From: Mytilinidion resinicola
Lineage: Eukaryota; Ascomycota; Dothideomycetes; Mytilinidiales; Mytilinidiaceae
Direction of reading: 5' to 3'
Assembly: GCF_010093595.1 (NCBI RefSeq)
Contig: NW_022985452.1
Coordinates: 62,001-126,000, forward strand
DNA: 64,000 nucleotides
A program made the translations under genes and the position numbers. This document shows, one piece after another, positions 10,571 through 24,362 of the stretch (its first letter is position 1; each line of letters starts with the position of its first letter). The notes beneath the pieces are model-generated. The model saw nothing but the letters and a program-made list of their open reading frames with translations. It made no database searches and was not told the origin of the DNA.

Positions 10571-11805
10571 CGTGAAGCCACCTTTGAAATGGAGCAACAC
10601 GAAAGAGTTGAGGAAATTTCATCCTCGTAGTTCGAAAGGGCGGTCATTCTTTAAAGCAGTTCGTTAACCTGTCGGCTCGGAGGGCTCATTACCGTCAGAA
10701 CAAGTGGATGAGATTTATATTCCTGGGGAAGACTCCCAAGGCGAAGCAAGCTTCGGCGGTAGATTCATCCCAGCAAATGATTGCATTTGTTCGCGACAGG
10801 CTGCTTTGCATATATTGCCGGGCTGATCTCGGCAGTGCATCGAGAGGTACTCTGTTAAGTGTACGGCCCGGGACTCGATGCGCTACGGATTCCTCGATAA
10901 GGGCGTGTCCCGCTTGTCGCCAATAGAACGCAGCAGAGACAAAGGCACGAGCTTCCGCTTCATCACAGACACTCCTTTCTCAGATAGTGTAAAATAATCT
11001 AATCTCTTCTCGAAGCTTGGTTTGACTGGGGTCAGTAAAAGAGGAGTTTCCAAATTGTTAGCACCTGGCGAATGATGAAGTTTGATGGAAACAATGACAG
11101 AGAGCAAATTTTTGGAATGATGATTAGATTTGTCCAGCACTCTTGCACTAGAGACGGTGAAATGAAGTTTCTCTATGATTACTTTAGAGGTGATCTCCGT
11201 CCGCTCTTCCAAGTCAAAGGATGCGTTGAAGTAGCAACGACGATACGTTGATTCAATATTCGTAGAAGCCCATGCACCAGAAAGAAACTTCTTAAGTATA
11301 TCAGATACACACTCACTGAAAGCTTTGCGACTAGTGATACAATCGAAACACAGTGGAGGAAGACGACATGCTAAATACTGGTGCACTTAGCAATTGAATT
11401 GTTGAGTAGGTTGTGGGACTTTACCTATGGGGCACATACCTTTTAAGAAGAATGGTATTTTATAGACATAAATCAGCTTGGCAACTGTTTGTGCAATTCT
11501 GTAAGGTTTCCTCAGGAATCGAGCCGGACGTTCTTGAGGAGACGTAGGGCTAGACCATAGTCACATGCTGCCGAGCGGTGTCCCATGTTCCAATGTTGTT
11601 GAAACCTCCGATGGTAAATCGGCTCCTAGAACCGAAGTTGCGGATTCATCTGGCGACTGAACAGGTGTGTTACTTTTAGAAACTCTAATTGGCTTTACAT
11701 GCTTCGTGGTGGTGCACAGGTTGGTGTAAGCCTGCAAAATTCCGTAGCTACTTCTAGCAAGGTCGGAGATTTTGGCTTTCATGTACCAAGTAGGGAGCGT
11801 GGCTC
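10571..11805. other. intergenic with one orphan open frame
   Basis: A 167-codon frame on the minus strand (10883-11386) starts MHQYLACRLPPLCF... and has balanced, non-repetitive composition but no motif I recognise. Upstream, a splice-like pair (GTATGTGCC near 11450 and CTAAG near 11390) could join it to an earlier exon. I cannot find a coherent upstream frame, so it stays a weak candidate, possibly another relic next to the GH3 pseudogene. Confidence 0.25.
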
Positions 11806-13151
11806 TCAAGTCTCCGAATAGCTGCATATTCGGGATCTCTTGATGCAGGTACTGCAAGACGGTTTAGCTCCATCACATTTGATCTTCTTCACATGACAAC
11901 TGTCGCATCTAGTTCTTAAGCATCTACGCTTATCTTGCGTTTGGCCAATAAACCTCAGCGTCGGTAGCTGTTGGGGGTAAGACGATGACGCCGATGGGAA
12001 GCCATTCTGGGTTTCCTCGAATCCGCTGGATGTGTTCTGGAGAAGCCACGGCGAACTGTCCTGGCGAGGCGTGACCGGAACAGGGAATTCTGGCTCGTTA
12101 TCCACGGGCTCGCTTTCCATGGGTTCGTCTTGCGTTACGGCAGAAGAATTCTTCCGTTGACGCTTCTTAGGAGTGACGGTCTCTCCCAGCCCTGCCTCTG
12201 CTGTTGTCGTGGGGTTGGCTTTTCGTTTTGGGGTAGGTGCAGACTGTGAAACTGGCGCCAGAGGCAAATTTTCCAGAGCAGGCAATGCTGAATCCGAGCA
12301 CAGGGTGCTAGAAGTCGACAACGTCAGCCATTGAGGCAATTTAGAACAGTATCAGGTTTGATGTCGAAAGTAGAATCTGCACATACTCAGATGAAATTAC
12401 GCTAGTGGTACGTTGAATGCCTTGCTCTTGTGAGACGTAAGCTCCGTGAATAGGATTGTGCCGATAGACAACGTTGATGCATTCTTTCTTTAGAGAAAAT
12501 GTGATAAAGATGGACCCGCCACAATCAAATGTAGGCTTGTGCTTGTTAGGCTTTTTCTCCACAGGAAGCGCGGATGACCCTATAGATCAAGTCAGTCAAA
12601 TCTGCAGCTTCAGCAAGATTTTCTTATGTACCGTGGGATCGAGACGCGGCATTTGCAACACGATCGGGATTTTGAAGCGAGTCTGCGCAGACGTATTTAA
12701 AGCGAGTGCCATCATCGATGGTGCTGCTAGCTTGGCGCTCTGTGTATTTGAAGCCGTCTACCTTCTGGAAGACCTCGATAATAGATCTAGCCACGACTCT
12801 CTGGGGTTTGACTTTGGGTTTAGGCTCTGTTGTGCGATACAATGCTTCTTCCAGGCTGATGACGGTATCGACATGTCCATTTGGGGGTAGTGTAGGATAC
12901 TTATTTCCGGCCTTTCCGCTATGAACCGCAGTAGCAGATAGCTGGATCGTGGAGTCGTTGTAGAACACAAACTGGGCACTGTCTGTTTCTGGTATGATGC
13001 TTTGAGAAGTGCTCTGAAGTTCGTTCTGGAAGTGGTATGCTAGATTCTCTAGATTCTGGACGCGATATGTCGTCTTGGGCTTGGGCCCTCTCGGCCGTCT
13101 GGCTTTGACGGTGTCCATATTGGGGCCCGTCCAAGGCGTTCTGGTGCTCAC
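11806..13151 (-). CDS. Zn2Cys6 binuclear-cluster protein, cluster at the C-terminus
   Basis: Exons 12632-13151, 12387-12579 and 11806-12307 give 404 residues; introns are GTACAT...CTATAG (52 nt) and GTATGT...TTCTAG (79 nt, with a GGCTGAC branch site). The N-terminus has an AT-hook-like basic run (KARRPRGPKPK). The middle contains a conserved-looking block (FDCGGSIFITFSLKK, then ECINVVYRHNPIHGAYV) whose two Cys and two His could bind a metal. A basic KKRQRK patch follows. The last 30 residues are a full Zn2Cys6 signature (CDSCHVKKIKCDG, then CSTCIKRSRIC, ending SYSET). In most fungal Zn2Cys6 regulators the cluster is N-terminal and followed by a large activation domain; here there is no room for one. 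It is probably a nuclear DNA-binding protein, targets unknown. ATG 13118 is an alternative start. Confidence 0.75.
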
Positions 13152-14531
13152 TGGTCCAGTCCGCCCTCCTTTTCATGCTCTGATGATGTGAGGCTCAAAC
13201 GTGCGGGATCTGGACCAAGGTTTGGGAGGGAAAACGTTGTTCCAGCGCCCCGATGCAAGGGACCTAGCGGCGGTGTTAGTGCGTGTATTTGAGTAACACG
13301 TCCTTTATTCCGAGCAAACTCCAGGCTGTTTGTCCTTCAATAAATGCCACTTGTGTGCATCTTGGGCTGAAGAACAGGTGCAGATGCTCAACTCTTTTCT
13401 CCGCAGGCCGGACCGGCTGTCTGATGGACAACCCGCAGTGCTCTCGCGTTCCGCAGCGTCCAATATATGCAGCATAGTGCTTCAAGCTGGGAGTAGTTAG
13501 CCAACGCAGGGGGCGCGCTCCTGCCCGCGGCAGAGCAGAGGAGTCTTGCGCGGCCCTCGTTTTGAACCGTGAACATGCTAAATGGGGGCTGTGAGCACAC
13601 GCTCTGGCACCGCGGATTGCCGATGAAGGCTGTGGCATCCCCAGGGGCAGCGGACGATTTCGAGGCCTCACATGAAGCAGACTTCGAGAAAGTATATCGG
13701 AGGAGCCTGCTTCTGGAAGAGTTTATAACTGCTCTGTCCCAAATGGGCGGACTGCAGTATAACGGCACCCCTTCGTCACTTCCAACCGTTGACGTCCATG
13801 TTGTGACTTGCTTCGTATTGTTGTAGGAGCCAGGCCAGGGCCTTTCCACAGATACAGCCTGGACTAAAACACAGCTCATATTCATTCAGTGCCGCGCGAT
13901 CGCGAAATCGACCCCCACAGCACAGCATCAGCTCTCTTTCGGCCAGGCCCCAGATTAAAAGCGCTACTGGTAGGCGACACCCTCCGCGCCATTGCCGACC
14001 TCACTCATCTGCGCCCCGTCCAACTGCCTCCCTTTGATAGTGCTTCCATTCCACGCTGCCAGCCAGACTCTTCAGTGTTCTTCAGCTCCGGCGCCCCGCC
14101 GTCTTTGCTCCATTGTTCTCTCTTTTGCCTCTTGCCTCCCGCTTTGAAAGCCCCAGCACTCCCCGACGTTTCGAGTTTCAAGAACAGGCCGGTCCGCGTT
14201 GCACGCGCCTCCACTGGTCCCCACGAGCTATCGCGGTACGCTGAACATATGGCACGGCCCATGGAGCTACTGTGGTGAATACTGACATGTTTCTTTGCCA
14301 GGCTTCGCTCTCCTGCACTCCCGCACTCCCGTTTCGAGACCACCTCCAGCTGGCCGACCCTCCCCCACTCGTCCTCACCCAACTCCCACCGGAGTTTGCT
14401 ATTGTGGCCTCGATCCTGCGACCGACGACAGCATTCTTATCGGCACTCACATCCTTCGCGCATCGGCTTTGGTAGTTGCCGTTCACGTTTACTGCAGCAT
14501 CGGATAACAGACCCCCGCCTCACCAGTCACC
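13152..14531. other. intergenic and long 5' leader of cdc42
   Basis: No gene is supported. From about 13890 the + strand becomes pyrimidine-rich, with long C/T tracts up to the cdc42 ATG, as is common in leaders of highly expressed fungal genes. Open frames of up to about 165 codons here lack domains. Confidence 0.5.
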
Positions 14532-15408
<877 letters not shown>

Positions 15409-16419
15409 TCGTGGGCTAGACGTGAGGTAACACAGGAGCAATACCTCTCCATGGCAAGCCATCATCCTTGTTTTTCTTGCCAAGCATTTCATCTGGCACG
15501 GCGTGGTTTCTTGGGGGATACCTTATCGTGAACACCTGGCGCTTTGTGGGTAGCGGTGTTTTTTTTCCGAGTCGTGGTCATTTTGCCTCTGAGCTTTTTT
15601 CAATTCAGGGCTTTTCCAAATCAGGTGTAAAGAAAGAAGTGCTGATACCCGCCTTCAACCATGGGGCTGTGAATTTTTGCATGGAAGCAGCTGACTATCT
15701 TCACAGTGTCTTCGATCTCAATGAGCGAATGACATATTCTCAGGACACATCGAGTATGATATCCTCGCCCGAGTGGCTGAAACATAATGGCGGGGCACGT
15801 GTGGTAAAAGGCCGTAGGTAGGCAAGAGATTCAGATGAGAATTGATGTTTCTTGATTAAATCATGGTAATCCAAAGGTGATCTCTTCTAATGTTGATGTC
15901 TCGCCGCGTCCTCTCCTTCCAGGAGTGACAATCTTAGTCTCCCTTGCGATTGTAGCAATATCTTCGAGTCAAGACGCTCTGAAAGATACTTATCCCATTT
16001 CTTGAACATCAAGAGTCGACAGATCGAGTCCGTGTGCCTCATGGCGCGCGAAGCTCAGTGGTGTCCGGACGCGTCGGAGTAGATTGACACATTCACGCGT
16101 TTGACGAGGCATATGAGCGGTGAAGTCCTTCACCAGCTGCGGGCTGCCTGCAGAGCGTGCACTTTCCATAATGCATTGTCCTCGCTAAGCTACTATTGTG
16201 TGGTGAGCTGATTTCTCGCGTTCCTATTGTGTTTATTGTGCTGCTGCCTGCGGCCAATTGTTGTTCAGTGCCGACAATATAAGTTTTCCTTCCAGCCCGC
16301 AAAACCTCGCAACCACAACAACAACAACGACGTCTCGCCAGCGTCACCGTCGCCGGGCCGTGCTGGCCAAATCTTGGACTAACCAGAGCACCGCGCTAAC
16401 CTCATCACAAGCCTACAGG
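15409..16419. other. intergenic: cdc42 3' region and promoter of next gene
   Basis: A 117-codon frame at 15468-15821 has no motif and overlaps the probable 3' UTR. An open frame continues upstream of 16420 to 16258, but its first in-frame codon is TTG, and it contains an ACA/ACG run encoding TTTTTTT. A first exon in this part cannot be excluded, because cag precedes ATG 16420 by one base. Confidence 0.45.
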
Positions 16420-19400
16420 ATGGAGCAACGCATGGCGTTGCGGAAGGCGGGCCACCGACCCCCTTCAATTTCCATTCCTCCGAACGCGTCGAATCCCCAC
16501 ACCGTTCGACCGCTCGAGATCTCAGGTCCGGAACGTCAAGAAACATGGCACGAGCGCCAGCTGCGAACAAACGCCTTCTACCGGGACGAATGGCGGGCGA
16601 AAGTAGAAGCAGGGCTGAACCCGCAGCCTCCCGACCCGTCTAAGCCATTGTTGACCGCACCCGACGAGCTGGTAATCCTGTCAGAGGCTCAGATACAAGC
16701 TCTGCGTCGGGAGCTTGAATTCCCCAGCCAGCAATTCACCTCCTACTCTACCGAGTCTGAGGGCGAAGAAGTCTCAGGTGACAGACAGATATCAGTCGAC
16801 GAACAAGTCTTCGATGAACAAGTCTTCGACGGGAAGATCTCGGGCGGAAAAGAGGTCTCACACAAGCATGGTGCCAAGCCTTCGGAGCCCGGCGAGTCTA
16901 CAGAGTCGGAAGGCGAGCAACTCTCACGTGGAAGCCCAATATCAAGAGCAAAGCGGGTCTCCGGTGGGAAGACTTCAGGCAGAAAGCAGTCTAGGTCGAA
17001 GACTCCTAGAGCGAAGAACCCTTTCCCTAGGACAGCGGCGCCTATGCCCAACTCGAGGACGTCTGAGCCTACGTCGACGATGCCAAAGAGAACCCAGTCA
17101 GCAGCCCGTGTAGTGCTGAAGGAACCTGTCTTCGAGCCAACCGCTCGTGCCGCCATCGAGGCGAAGCACGAGCCGCGTCTCAATGCTCTAATAAATCGAC
17201 AGCCGGACCCAGAAGAGAACAACCCATACGCGGTCACAATCGTTCGACAGGATCTTCGAAATGTTGAGCCTCACCGGATTGCGGCGTCCGTGGACGAGAC
17301 GACGGCGAAGAAGTTGTCGTTGAAGAGCCCGAGAAAGCTCATTGGCTTCCTGACAAGTGGCTTCAGACCTGACCCAGTACCTCAATTGCCTGCGAATGTT
17401 CCTCCAAAAGCATCGCGGCTGCTTGTGTCCCCTCCTAAGAAACACCGATTCCGATCGAAGAAGGTAGAGCGATCAGCAACATCGAACTCGCTCCCTAAGC
17501 CCTCAATCAAGTCCCAGTCCGAAAAAGACATGACGAAGGCTTCTGGATTCGCCAGCCTTGCCTCTCGGTTTCACACGCGGAATCCGAAACAACAGCCTCG
17601 ACCACATACCGCAAGAGGTAGATCCGCACATGGGCCCCGCCCTCACACCAGCCATGTTGCTCGGACACATTCGTCGGGTAATAGCGTCTCCCAGAGTTCA
17701 ATCCGCCCGTCGTCTCAGAAGCAACCTGCGGGAAAGGCTCTTCGACAGGCTGTAGAGGCCGAATTGGCGAGCAAGCCACTCCCACCGCAACCAGACTCAG
17801 ATGACAGTAGCACGGATTACTCGGGTGTCATTGGCAGCTATGGGGCGCTTGATCCCATTCCGAATCTTCCGCGACCCGCCACCCAGGGTAGATCTGGAGG
17901 ATCTGACGCGACAGTCGCGGCGAAGTATTGCCCCCCAAAGGCTGCTGAATACCACGGTGTAATGAATGTTGGCATGCGGGTTTTCTCGCAGCATGCGAAG
18001 ATTGAAGAGGGCAGCGCCGACGCGACTCCGGGAGCCGTTCAGGACGACAACCATGGCGACAACGGCCTGCCGGCAACATTCTACTCGCCTTCACACTACA
18101 CCGTCGATACGATTGATCGGGCCTCCGGATTCAGGCCGTCTCGCAACGTGAGTTTCCCTTCCCTTCGAGCAGCGCCAAGCACGGCGACGCCATTGCCCTG
18201 AGGCCATTCACCTCGAGTTGTCGCTTCGCCGAAGTTCCTCCGCTAACATCTATCGCTCCAGGTCGACCCTGCCCGCTACATCGTTGCATCTCCAGCCCGG
18301 CCACCACGACAGCAGATCGCGCAGCCTCAGCCCGTGTCAACGCACTCCCGCTTGGCCAGCCAGGGAACGATCCGCATGATCTTCCAGGGCGACGCCAAAG
18401 ACATCACCCCAGGCGCGACCGTCGACAACACCAATCCGAACACCGTCACACCCCGCAACAAAGCCGCAGCGAAGCGGTCCAGCCCGCAACACCACACTCC
18501 TACTCTTCGGCAGCTTGAGGGCCCAGCACGCACCCAGTTGGTTCCCCAGCGACCACTTGCGCCTAAGCACAAGATGATTGCCAACCTGCAAGACGATCAA
18601 CAGGAACGCCAGGTACTTCGTCGTAGACCTGGTTCAGCTGACATGAAAAATCAAGCTAACCGCCCCTCCTCGAAGCACGCGCATGCCAGCTCGTTTCACC
18701 CGCAGCACCCCAGCGCTCTGCCGATGCCTCTGTACGCCAACGGCCGTAGCGCCATGTACGGCATCATCTCATCGGCGTCTCCCACCCACGGTGACGGCCG
18801 CCCTCCTACTCATGCCGAGAGCGGCGCCGCTGCTCAGCATGATAACGAATCCTCCACCCTCGGCCGCCATGGAATCCCGGCACCTGGCCACAACGTCGCA
18901 TTGATTCAACCTTACCTGGCCCCTCCTCCGGAGCACGCATACTTTGCCTCCCCGATCAGCGACACATTCTCCCCTACTGCTACGGCCCTACCGATGCCAG
19001 CCGTGCTTCATGACGGCAGCGATGTTCTGACTCACTTCGGCGTGGTCAACCACCACATGGACATGTTGCACCATGAGGTCATTGGCTCCTTCGACAATCT
19101 TCACGTCAACCTTGATAAGAGCGGAGATGACAGGCAGAAGGAGCTCCTCAAGGAGTTGGACGCTCGACTTCCTCCAGGCGTCGTCCTGGCTGGACTTCGT
19201 GAGGCAAACGAACCCAAGTTGGACGAGGTCATGACTCTGTTGAAGGACAACGTCGTCGTCTCTCTAGGCAAGATCACCGATGAGACGACGGGCTCGAAAG
19301 ACAAGACGCAGTCCATTCAGCAGAAGTTGGACAAGCAGCAGAAGACGCTTGAAGCCATTCTTGATCAGCTGAAGCAGATCACTGCGATGCGATCAAACAA

Positions 19401-19764
19401 CAGCACCCAGTCTGGCCATCACCCTCGTCGCTCCCACGACATCCAGCGCGGAACACCCGATCCTCATGCTCTCCGTGTCAATCACTTCGGTCAGGAAGGT
19501 GGCATCGTAAGTGGTCGCCCGGGTCGCCAGTTCGCCAGCGAGGTCGGAACAGCGAGATCTGATTCTAACATCAACCTTGTTCGCCAGCATCCCGACACCG
19601 TCGATGGGACTTACTACAACCAATTCCCAAATCCGGGCCAAGTCATTGGTACATTTGGTGGCATTACCTACGTTCAGGGCAATCCTCTTCCGCACAATGG
19701 TCCTGCAAACTACGAAAACAACGGTCCTGCGAACTTTGCTTATGGCTACGATTCGCGTCGCTGA
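16420..19764 (+). CDS. large disordered hypothetical protein with C-terminal coiled coil
   Basis: Exons 16420-18147 and 18262-19764 give 1076 residues; the 114-nt intron (GTGAGT...CTCCAG) joins FRPSRN to VDPARYIV in phase 0. I do not recognise a catalytic domain. The first half is Ser/Pro/Arg/Lys-rich, with an acidic repeat (SDEQVFDEQVFDGKISGG) near residues 125-150 and several basic patches. The second half carries a conserved-looking segment around MPAVLHDGSDVLTHFG and HHMDMLHHEVIGSFDNLH. A heptad-rich helical stretch follows at about 869-952 (LLKELDARLPPG ... IQQKLDKQQKTLEAILDQLKQI). The tail is Gly/Asn/Tyr-rich (GPANYENNGPANFAYGYDS). The composition suggests a scaffold or cytoskeleton/septum-associated protein, but that is a guess. 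Start chosen as the first ATG in the open frame. Confidence 0.75.
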
Positions 19765-20797
19765 TCGCTGCTCGCTGACCTTCGACGACGTACCTTGAAA
19801 AGCACGAGCGACAACTTTGCACAACCCGAGTTTCAAGGATGCTGGTAGGAGTTGTGCTTTACTATACCTCTGGGCTTTCCCTCTTTCGGAAAGCCTTATT
19901 TTCCTTCTGGTCTGATTCTCTCTCTCGGCCTTGCTTCAACTTTTCTCCAGACGTGCGACGATTCACAACGACTAATGCTCACGACTAACCAACCCCACGA
20001 AAACTAACGCCCAAGACAACTGACTTCCACCTGCGGTTGGTACAATGTGGATGGTTGGGACTGTGCGATGTCTGAGCGTCCTTACTCTGGAGATCACAGT
20101 TTGCTTTGTTTTCTTTTGCTTTTCCTTGACTTTGGCACTTTCCAAGCTTGGATTGTCTAGTCCTGGATAGCTTTTGTGACTGGAATTTGGGACGGATTCG
20201 ACTAACCTAACACGGTCTTGCTGCCGTTTGGATTTCTCGACTTGGAGTAGGTTCTTCGGAGCCTTACAGTTGGTTGGGATTTCTGGCGACTTGACCACAG
20301 TGTTTTGGTGTCACTTTATAACTTGAAAATGGAATGCATGTACATTCGACCTACAGTCCACAGTGCCTTTGTGAAGTGATGCTGAGATCGTCTACCCAAA
20401 CGCGACCATCTGATCAGCGTGGACATTGCAGCATGAACGTAGCGGGCGAGTTGCGCTGCTGATAGAATGTCCCGACGGTGTCATAGCATCAATTGAGGGA
20501 GCCTTGAGATTGCAAGTAGTTCTTTCACGTCTCTTGCACTCATGAGTCGTGGTTGCAAGCATCTGTGTGGCGACTTCAACACCACGGCCAGCATCCCACT
20601 TCCCCAGACATCCCACGCCGCGCATCGAATCCGCGCCCTCAATGGACGCACCTGGCACTGGCCCGAGACATCCAGCGCCACACTAACGACGCGCCCGTCG
20701 GTCGGACCCACGTCGCTGGCGCAAGCCCTTGCCGGGCGCAGCTCAGAGACGTTGGCCAACCGAACCCGTCACGTTCTCAACCCTGCATTCATCCATC
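19765..20797. other. intergenic: 3' UTR and promoter of kinase gene
   Basis: The first 550 bases are T-rich and pyrimidine-tract-rich, as expected for a 3' UTR. The last 250 bases contain a long open frame from ATG 20542 that overlaps the kinase start out of frame. If transcription begins upstream of it, it would act as an overlapping uORF, but nothing shows where the mRNA starts. Confidence 0.4.
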
Positions 20798-22895
20798 ATG
20801 GCTGCCCAAGACCGTCCCAAGCCTCTCCTCGAGGGCTCCCCTCAACCCGCCGCAACGTCTCCCCATCCGCTGGACAGTCAGACGGCGGCCGACGACGACA
20901 CAGCAGCGTTGGACACGGAAGACGACACCTCTCCTGCCGCCCTGGCGGCTGCGAACAGAGCCGCCGTCTCTCGTAACGCTGAATTGGCTCCGAATATAGA
21001 GTCGTTCCAGTCCCCGGCCTCCCTCCCCGTCATCCCGAAGTACCACATCCGCACGCCCTCCGCTGCTGGCCTGTCCCTCCAGACCGATCTCCCCTCCGAG
21101 CTTGCGACGACGCTGCCGAGTCAATCGCCAAACACACCAACTAGAGTGGGGAGCAGAGGAGGAGTACAGATCCGGGCCTCGGCGACTGCGCCGATTGCAA
21201 TACCGGGGGCTTCGCTGAGAAGCACGCTGTCGGCGGCGAGCATGACTAGTTCTCTCTCTCCCGGGTCTGCTGTCTCTTCGCCAATGTTAAATGCGTTGAC
21301 GGACATCACGCCCCTGCCATCGCCGCTGGCAATGGGCGACTCTCCAGGCCCGTGGATGCGGGCGACACACGCACGTCCAGGCTCTCGGGGTTCGTCTGGT
21401 GTCACCCGCGACGACTCGTTCTTGCTCTCAACCAGCGTGACATCTCCGTCGAAGAAAAAGAAGACTTACTCGGGTCTCATGCCCACAGCGGTCGAGGGTG
21501 CGAGCTTGCAGTCGTATCAGAAGAGTGAATCGGGACACGGGCATGGGAGGGACAGGAGTCTCAGCGAGTTTGTACCAGAGCCTCTTCACAATACACGGCC
21601 GCGTCAGGTTACAGTGTCAGCTGGATATGGGCATATAGAAGCGGAAGCCGCTCTCCATCGCGAGCAATATCTTGCAGCGCAACGTGGACCGTGTCTTGCA
21701 GTGCCAGCCTCCCAAACTGGACCCCAAGCAACTTTGCCAACGCCTCCTGCTAGCAATCGAAGCGTGACCGAGAGCGAAGAGGAGGAGATCCCCGAAGACA
21801 CCGAAGGCGTCAAGTACCTTACTGTCCGCCATAAGCCCAATACGCGCAAGAAGCTATGGCGATGTGTGCGTCTGCTGGGCCAGGGAACATTCAGCAAGGT
21901 CTACCTCGCGACCAGCGAGAAGATCACCGCGAAAGACCCATTGGACGAATCGACGTTGAATCCTAGAAAGCTTGTAGCTATCAAGGTTGTCGAGCACGGC
22001 CCCGCTGGAGGTGCCGATGAGCAACGCGTGGAGTTGAGCTTAAAGCGAGAGGTGGAGATGCTGAAATCCGTCTCGCATCCCTCCCTAGTCCATCTCCGGA
22101 CATTCGACTACGATGACCAGGAGGCTCACCTTGTCCTGACGTATTGTCCTGGAGGCGACCTTTTTGATCTCGCCAGCGAGCATCGGGATCTCCTTACACC
22201 TGCCCTTTTGCAGAGGGTAAACGCAGAGATGGTGGGCGCGGTGCGATATCTCCATTCTGAATTGATCGTGCATCGAGATATCAAGCTAGAAAGTCTGCAG
22301 TTCCCTTCAGTTCCCTATTTCACAGCACTAATATCTATCAGACGTCCTCCTCAACATCCCCGCCGCCACTCTCCCATCAATTCAATCACCGCAGTCTTAC
22401 CGATACCCCCTGATCACCCTCACCGACCTCGGTCTCTCCCGCAAAGTCTCCAACCCGCAAGAACTCCTCACTACCCGCTGCGGCAGCGAAGACTACGCTG
22501 CGCCTGAGATCCTCCTCGGCCAGCCCTACGACGGTCGTGCCACTGACGCCTGGGCGCTCGGAGTACTCCTCTACGCTCTCATGGAAGGCCGATTGCCTTT
22601 CGATCCGCCGCCTGGGAAAGCGGGTGCAAGGAGTCGGGCCGCACATCGCATTGCGCGGTGCGACTGGATGTGGCATCGTTTTGGCGATGCGGATGGCGAG
22701 TGGGATCCGAAAGCCGGTGCGGAGTGGGAAGGCGGGCGTGAGGTTGTGGAAGGCCTACTCAAGAAAGTTAGTCGAGGTCGAAAGAGCCTTGACCAAGTTG
22801 CGGAGATGGAGTGGGTGCGGCACGGCATCTCCGTCGAAGGGGGATTAAAGAGGAGGGAGCATGACTTGGAGGACGAGATGGAGGTGGAAAGGTAG
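20798..22895 (+). CDS. Ser/Thr protein kinase with long disordered N-terminus
   Basis: Exons 20798-22292 and 22342-22895 give 682 residues. The 49-nt intron (GTCTGC...ATCAG) restores the catalytic loop HRDIKLENVLLN, with Asn made from both exons. Residues 1-345 are Ser/Pro-rich and probably regulatory. The kinase domain runs from about 350 to 640: glycine loop GQGTFSKVYLA, VAIKVVEHG (ATP-binding Lys), HRDIKLEN, TDLGLSRK where DFG is usual (DLG still carries the Mg-binding Asp), RCGSEDYAAPEIL in the activation and APE segment, then DAWALGVLLYALMEGRLPFDPP. These are CAMK/NPR-Hal-like features. The hydrophobic DLG and intact Lys/Asp/Asp set suggest an active kinase. It resembles fungal Prr/NPR-type kinases most, but I cannot name an orthologue. 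The insert KDPLDESTLNPR between the glycine loop and VAIK is longer than usual. Confidence 0.88.
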
Positions 22896-24342
22896 TCGCT
22901 AGTAAGGAGCCTTCGGCATGCTTAGACGATGCTTTAGGCCAGACCTAAAAGCTCAGAGGAGAGGGGTTGGGCGATATGTGGAGGAGCCACCTACGGAAAC
23001 TCTTAGATGCTGATGGGGGTTTGATACGCGTTTTGGCGAGTGTGTTTGGCGTTTTGTATCACCATATCCCTTTCTTCGTTTCATTCTTACTACGCCACTC
23101 GCTGGGCTGTTTTTACCTTCGTTTCGCGAGCACAGGGATGGGTATTGGGATTGGATTGGATTGGATGGACTAAGGTGGGAATTGGGGACCAACATATAAA
23201 AGATACCACTGATGCGCTCTTTGAGCGCTTTTCCTAACTACATCTCCTATTTCTACTTATCTCCGTTTCGCACTTCTCTTGATTCCTTTCTTCCGTATGT
23301 TGTTTATTCGAACATTCGATTCGTTCTACTCGGTTCACGGAGATCTTCATTCAAAGCCGCAGTTCCACATTTCCCTTGCTACCGTCTATTCTCTGTCTTC
23401 TAAAGTCGAATCGCAATGTTGTGTGGCATATAGATAAAAGATAGCAGGGACATTGGAATGGATAGACAAATTTTGTGGCATCTGAATCTCATCAGCGGAC
23501 TTTATCTATTTTCTTTGTAGTCTCGTGATTCACCATGACTGATCTATTTTCTCAGGACATATAACTCCTTCGCTCCAACGTTTAAGTTCGAGTCTTGCAT
23601 GGGAGAGGCCTTGGAAGGCCTTGAGGAGGATTGAAAAATGGTCATATACGTCGGAAATGGTCCGCGGCTCCTGTGGGATTGCAAATTCCCACGAGGACGA
23701 CCATTCATGTGGAAAGGAGTATCAATCCCCAAACTCCAACCCTGATGTCCGGTTGTGCAGCTTGTGGGTCGCTCGGCGGGTTCAAAACCAGAGATGCTGG
23801 CCAGCATGGAGAAGAAGCTCTATAAACCACGAGCTCTCACCGTCTATGGGTGGCGGCTCAAAAAGACTTGATGATGCTCGTCGTCTCCCTGCTTTCATGA
23901 TCACAAGTAAGACTACGACTTCACGAAAGCGAGTCTCGAGAAGAGAGGGAGATAGTGAGCAGCATCAAATAGATGATGGATCCCACCTAATGCTGGTCTT
24001 TCTGGTCCTGTGGTGCACCGAGGAGACGACTGCCCATCAAAAAGTTCGATTCGGGCTTTTGAACACCGGCTTTCTCCGACCAGCTCCATTTGCCATTCTG
24101 TAGGTACCTTTTGACTCCACTCCATTGCCTCTTCTTGTCGTGTCTTTTGCAAACTGGAGAAAACTCCAACCCCCTTACTCCTCGACTCCCGCAGGAGAGC
24201 GGGAGTTTATATACCAAACTAAACGAGGTGCTTACTAACAACCTTGACGGTCATGGGGCCTCTGAAGGGCTAGCAGAGTACCTTCACATGCGCATGTCAG
24301 CCGGAATTAGCGTATGTCACGTTCCAGACTCGTGACTTCACC
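22896..24342. other. gene-free stretch left of the 49-bp array
   Basis: After a T-rich 3' UTR there is no supported gene. TATA-like elements (ctataaa near 23820, tatata near 24208) and phrases such as gattgaaaaatggtc near 23628 look like very diverged relatives of the modules further right, but I cannot align them with confidence. Open frames of 80-160 codons lack domains. Confidence 0.35.
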
Positions 24343-24362
24343 ATTTCTGCGCTTCGAAGGGG

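Noticed and set aside
10883..11386. 167-codon minus-strand frame as a confirmed gene
   Set aside because: Kept only as a weak note inside the intergenic entry; no recognised motif or coherent upstream exon.
13276..13885. Overlapping minus-strand frames of 131 and 165 codons
   Set aside because: Mutually overlapping, no domains, lie in upstream DNA of cdc42.
15468..15821. 117-codon frame after cdc42
   Set aside because: Lies in the probable 3' UTR, no motif.
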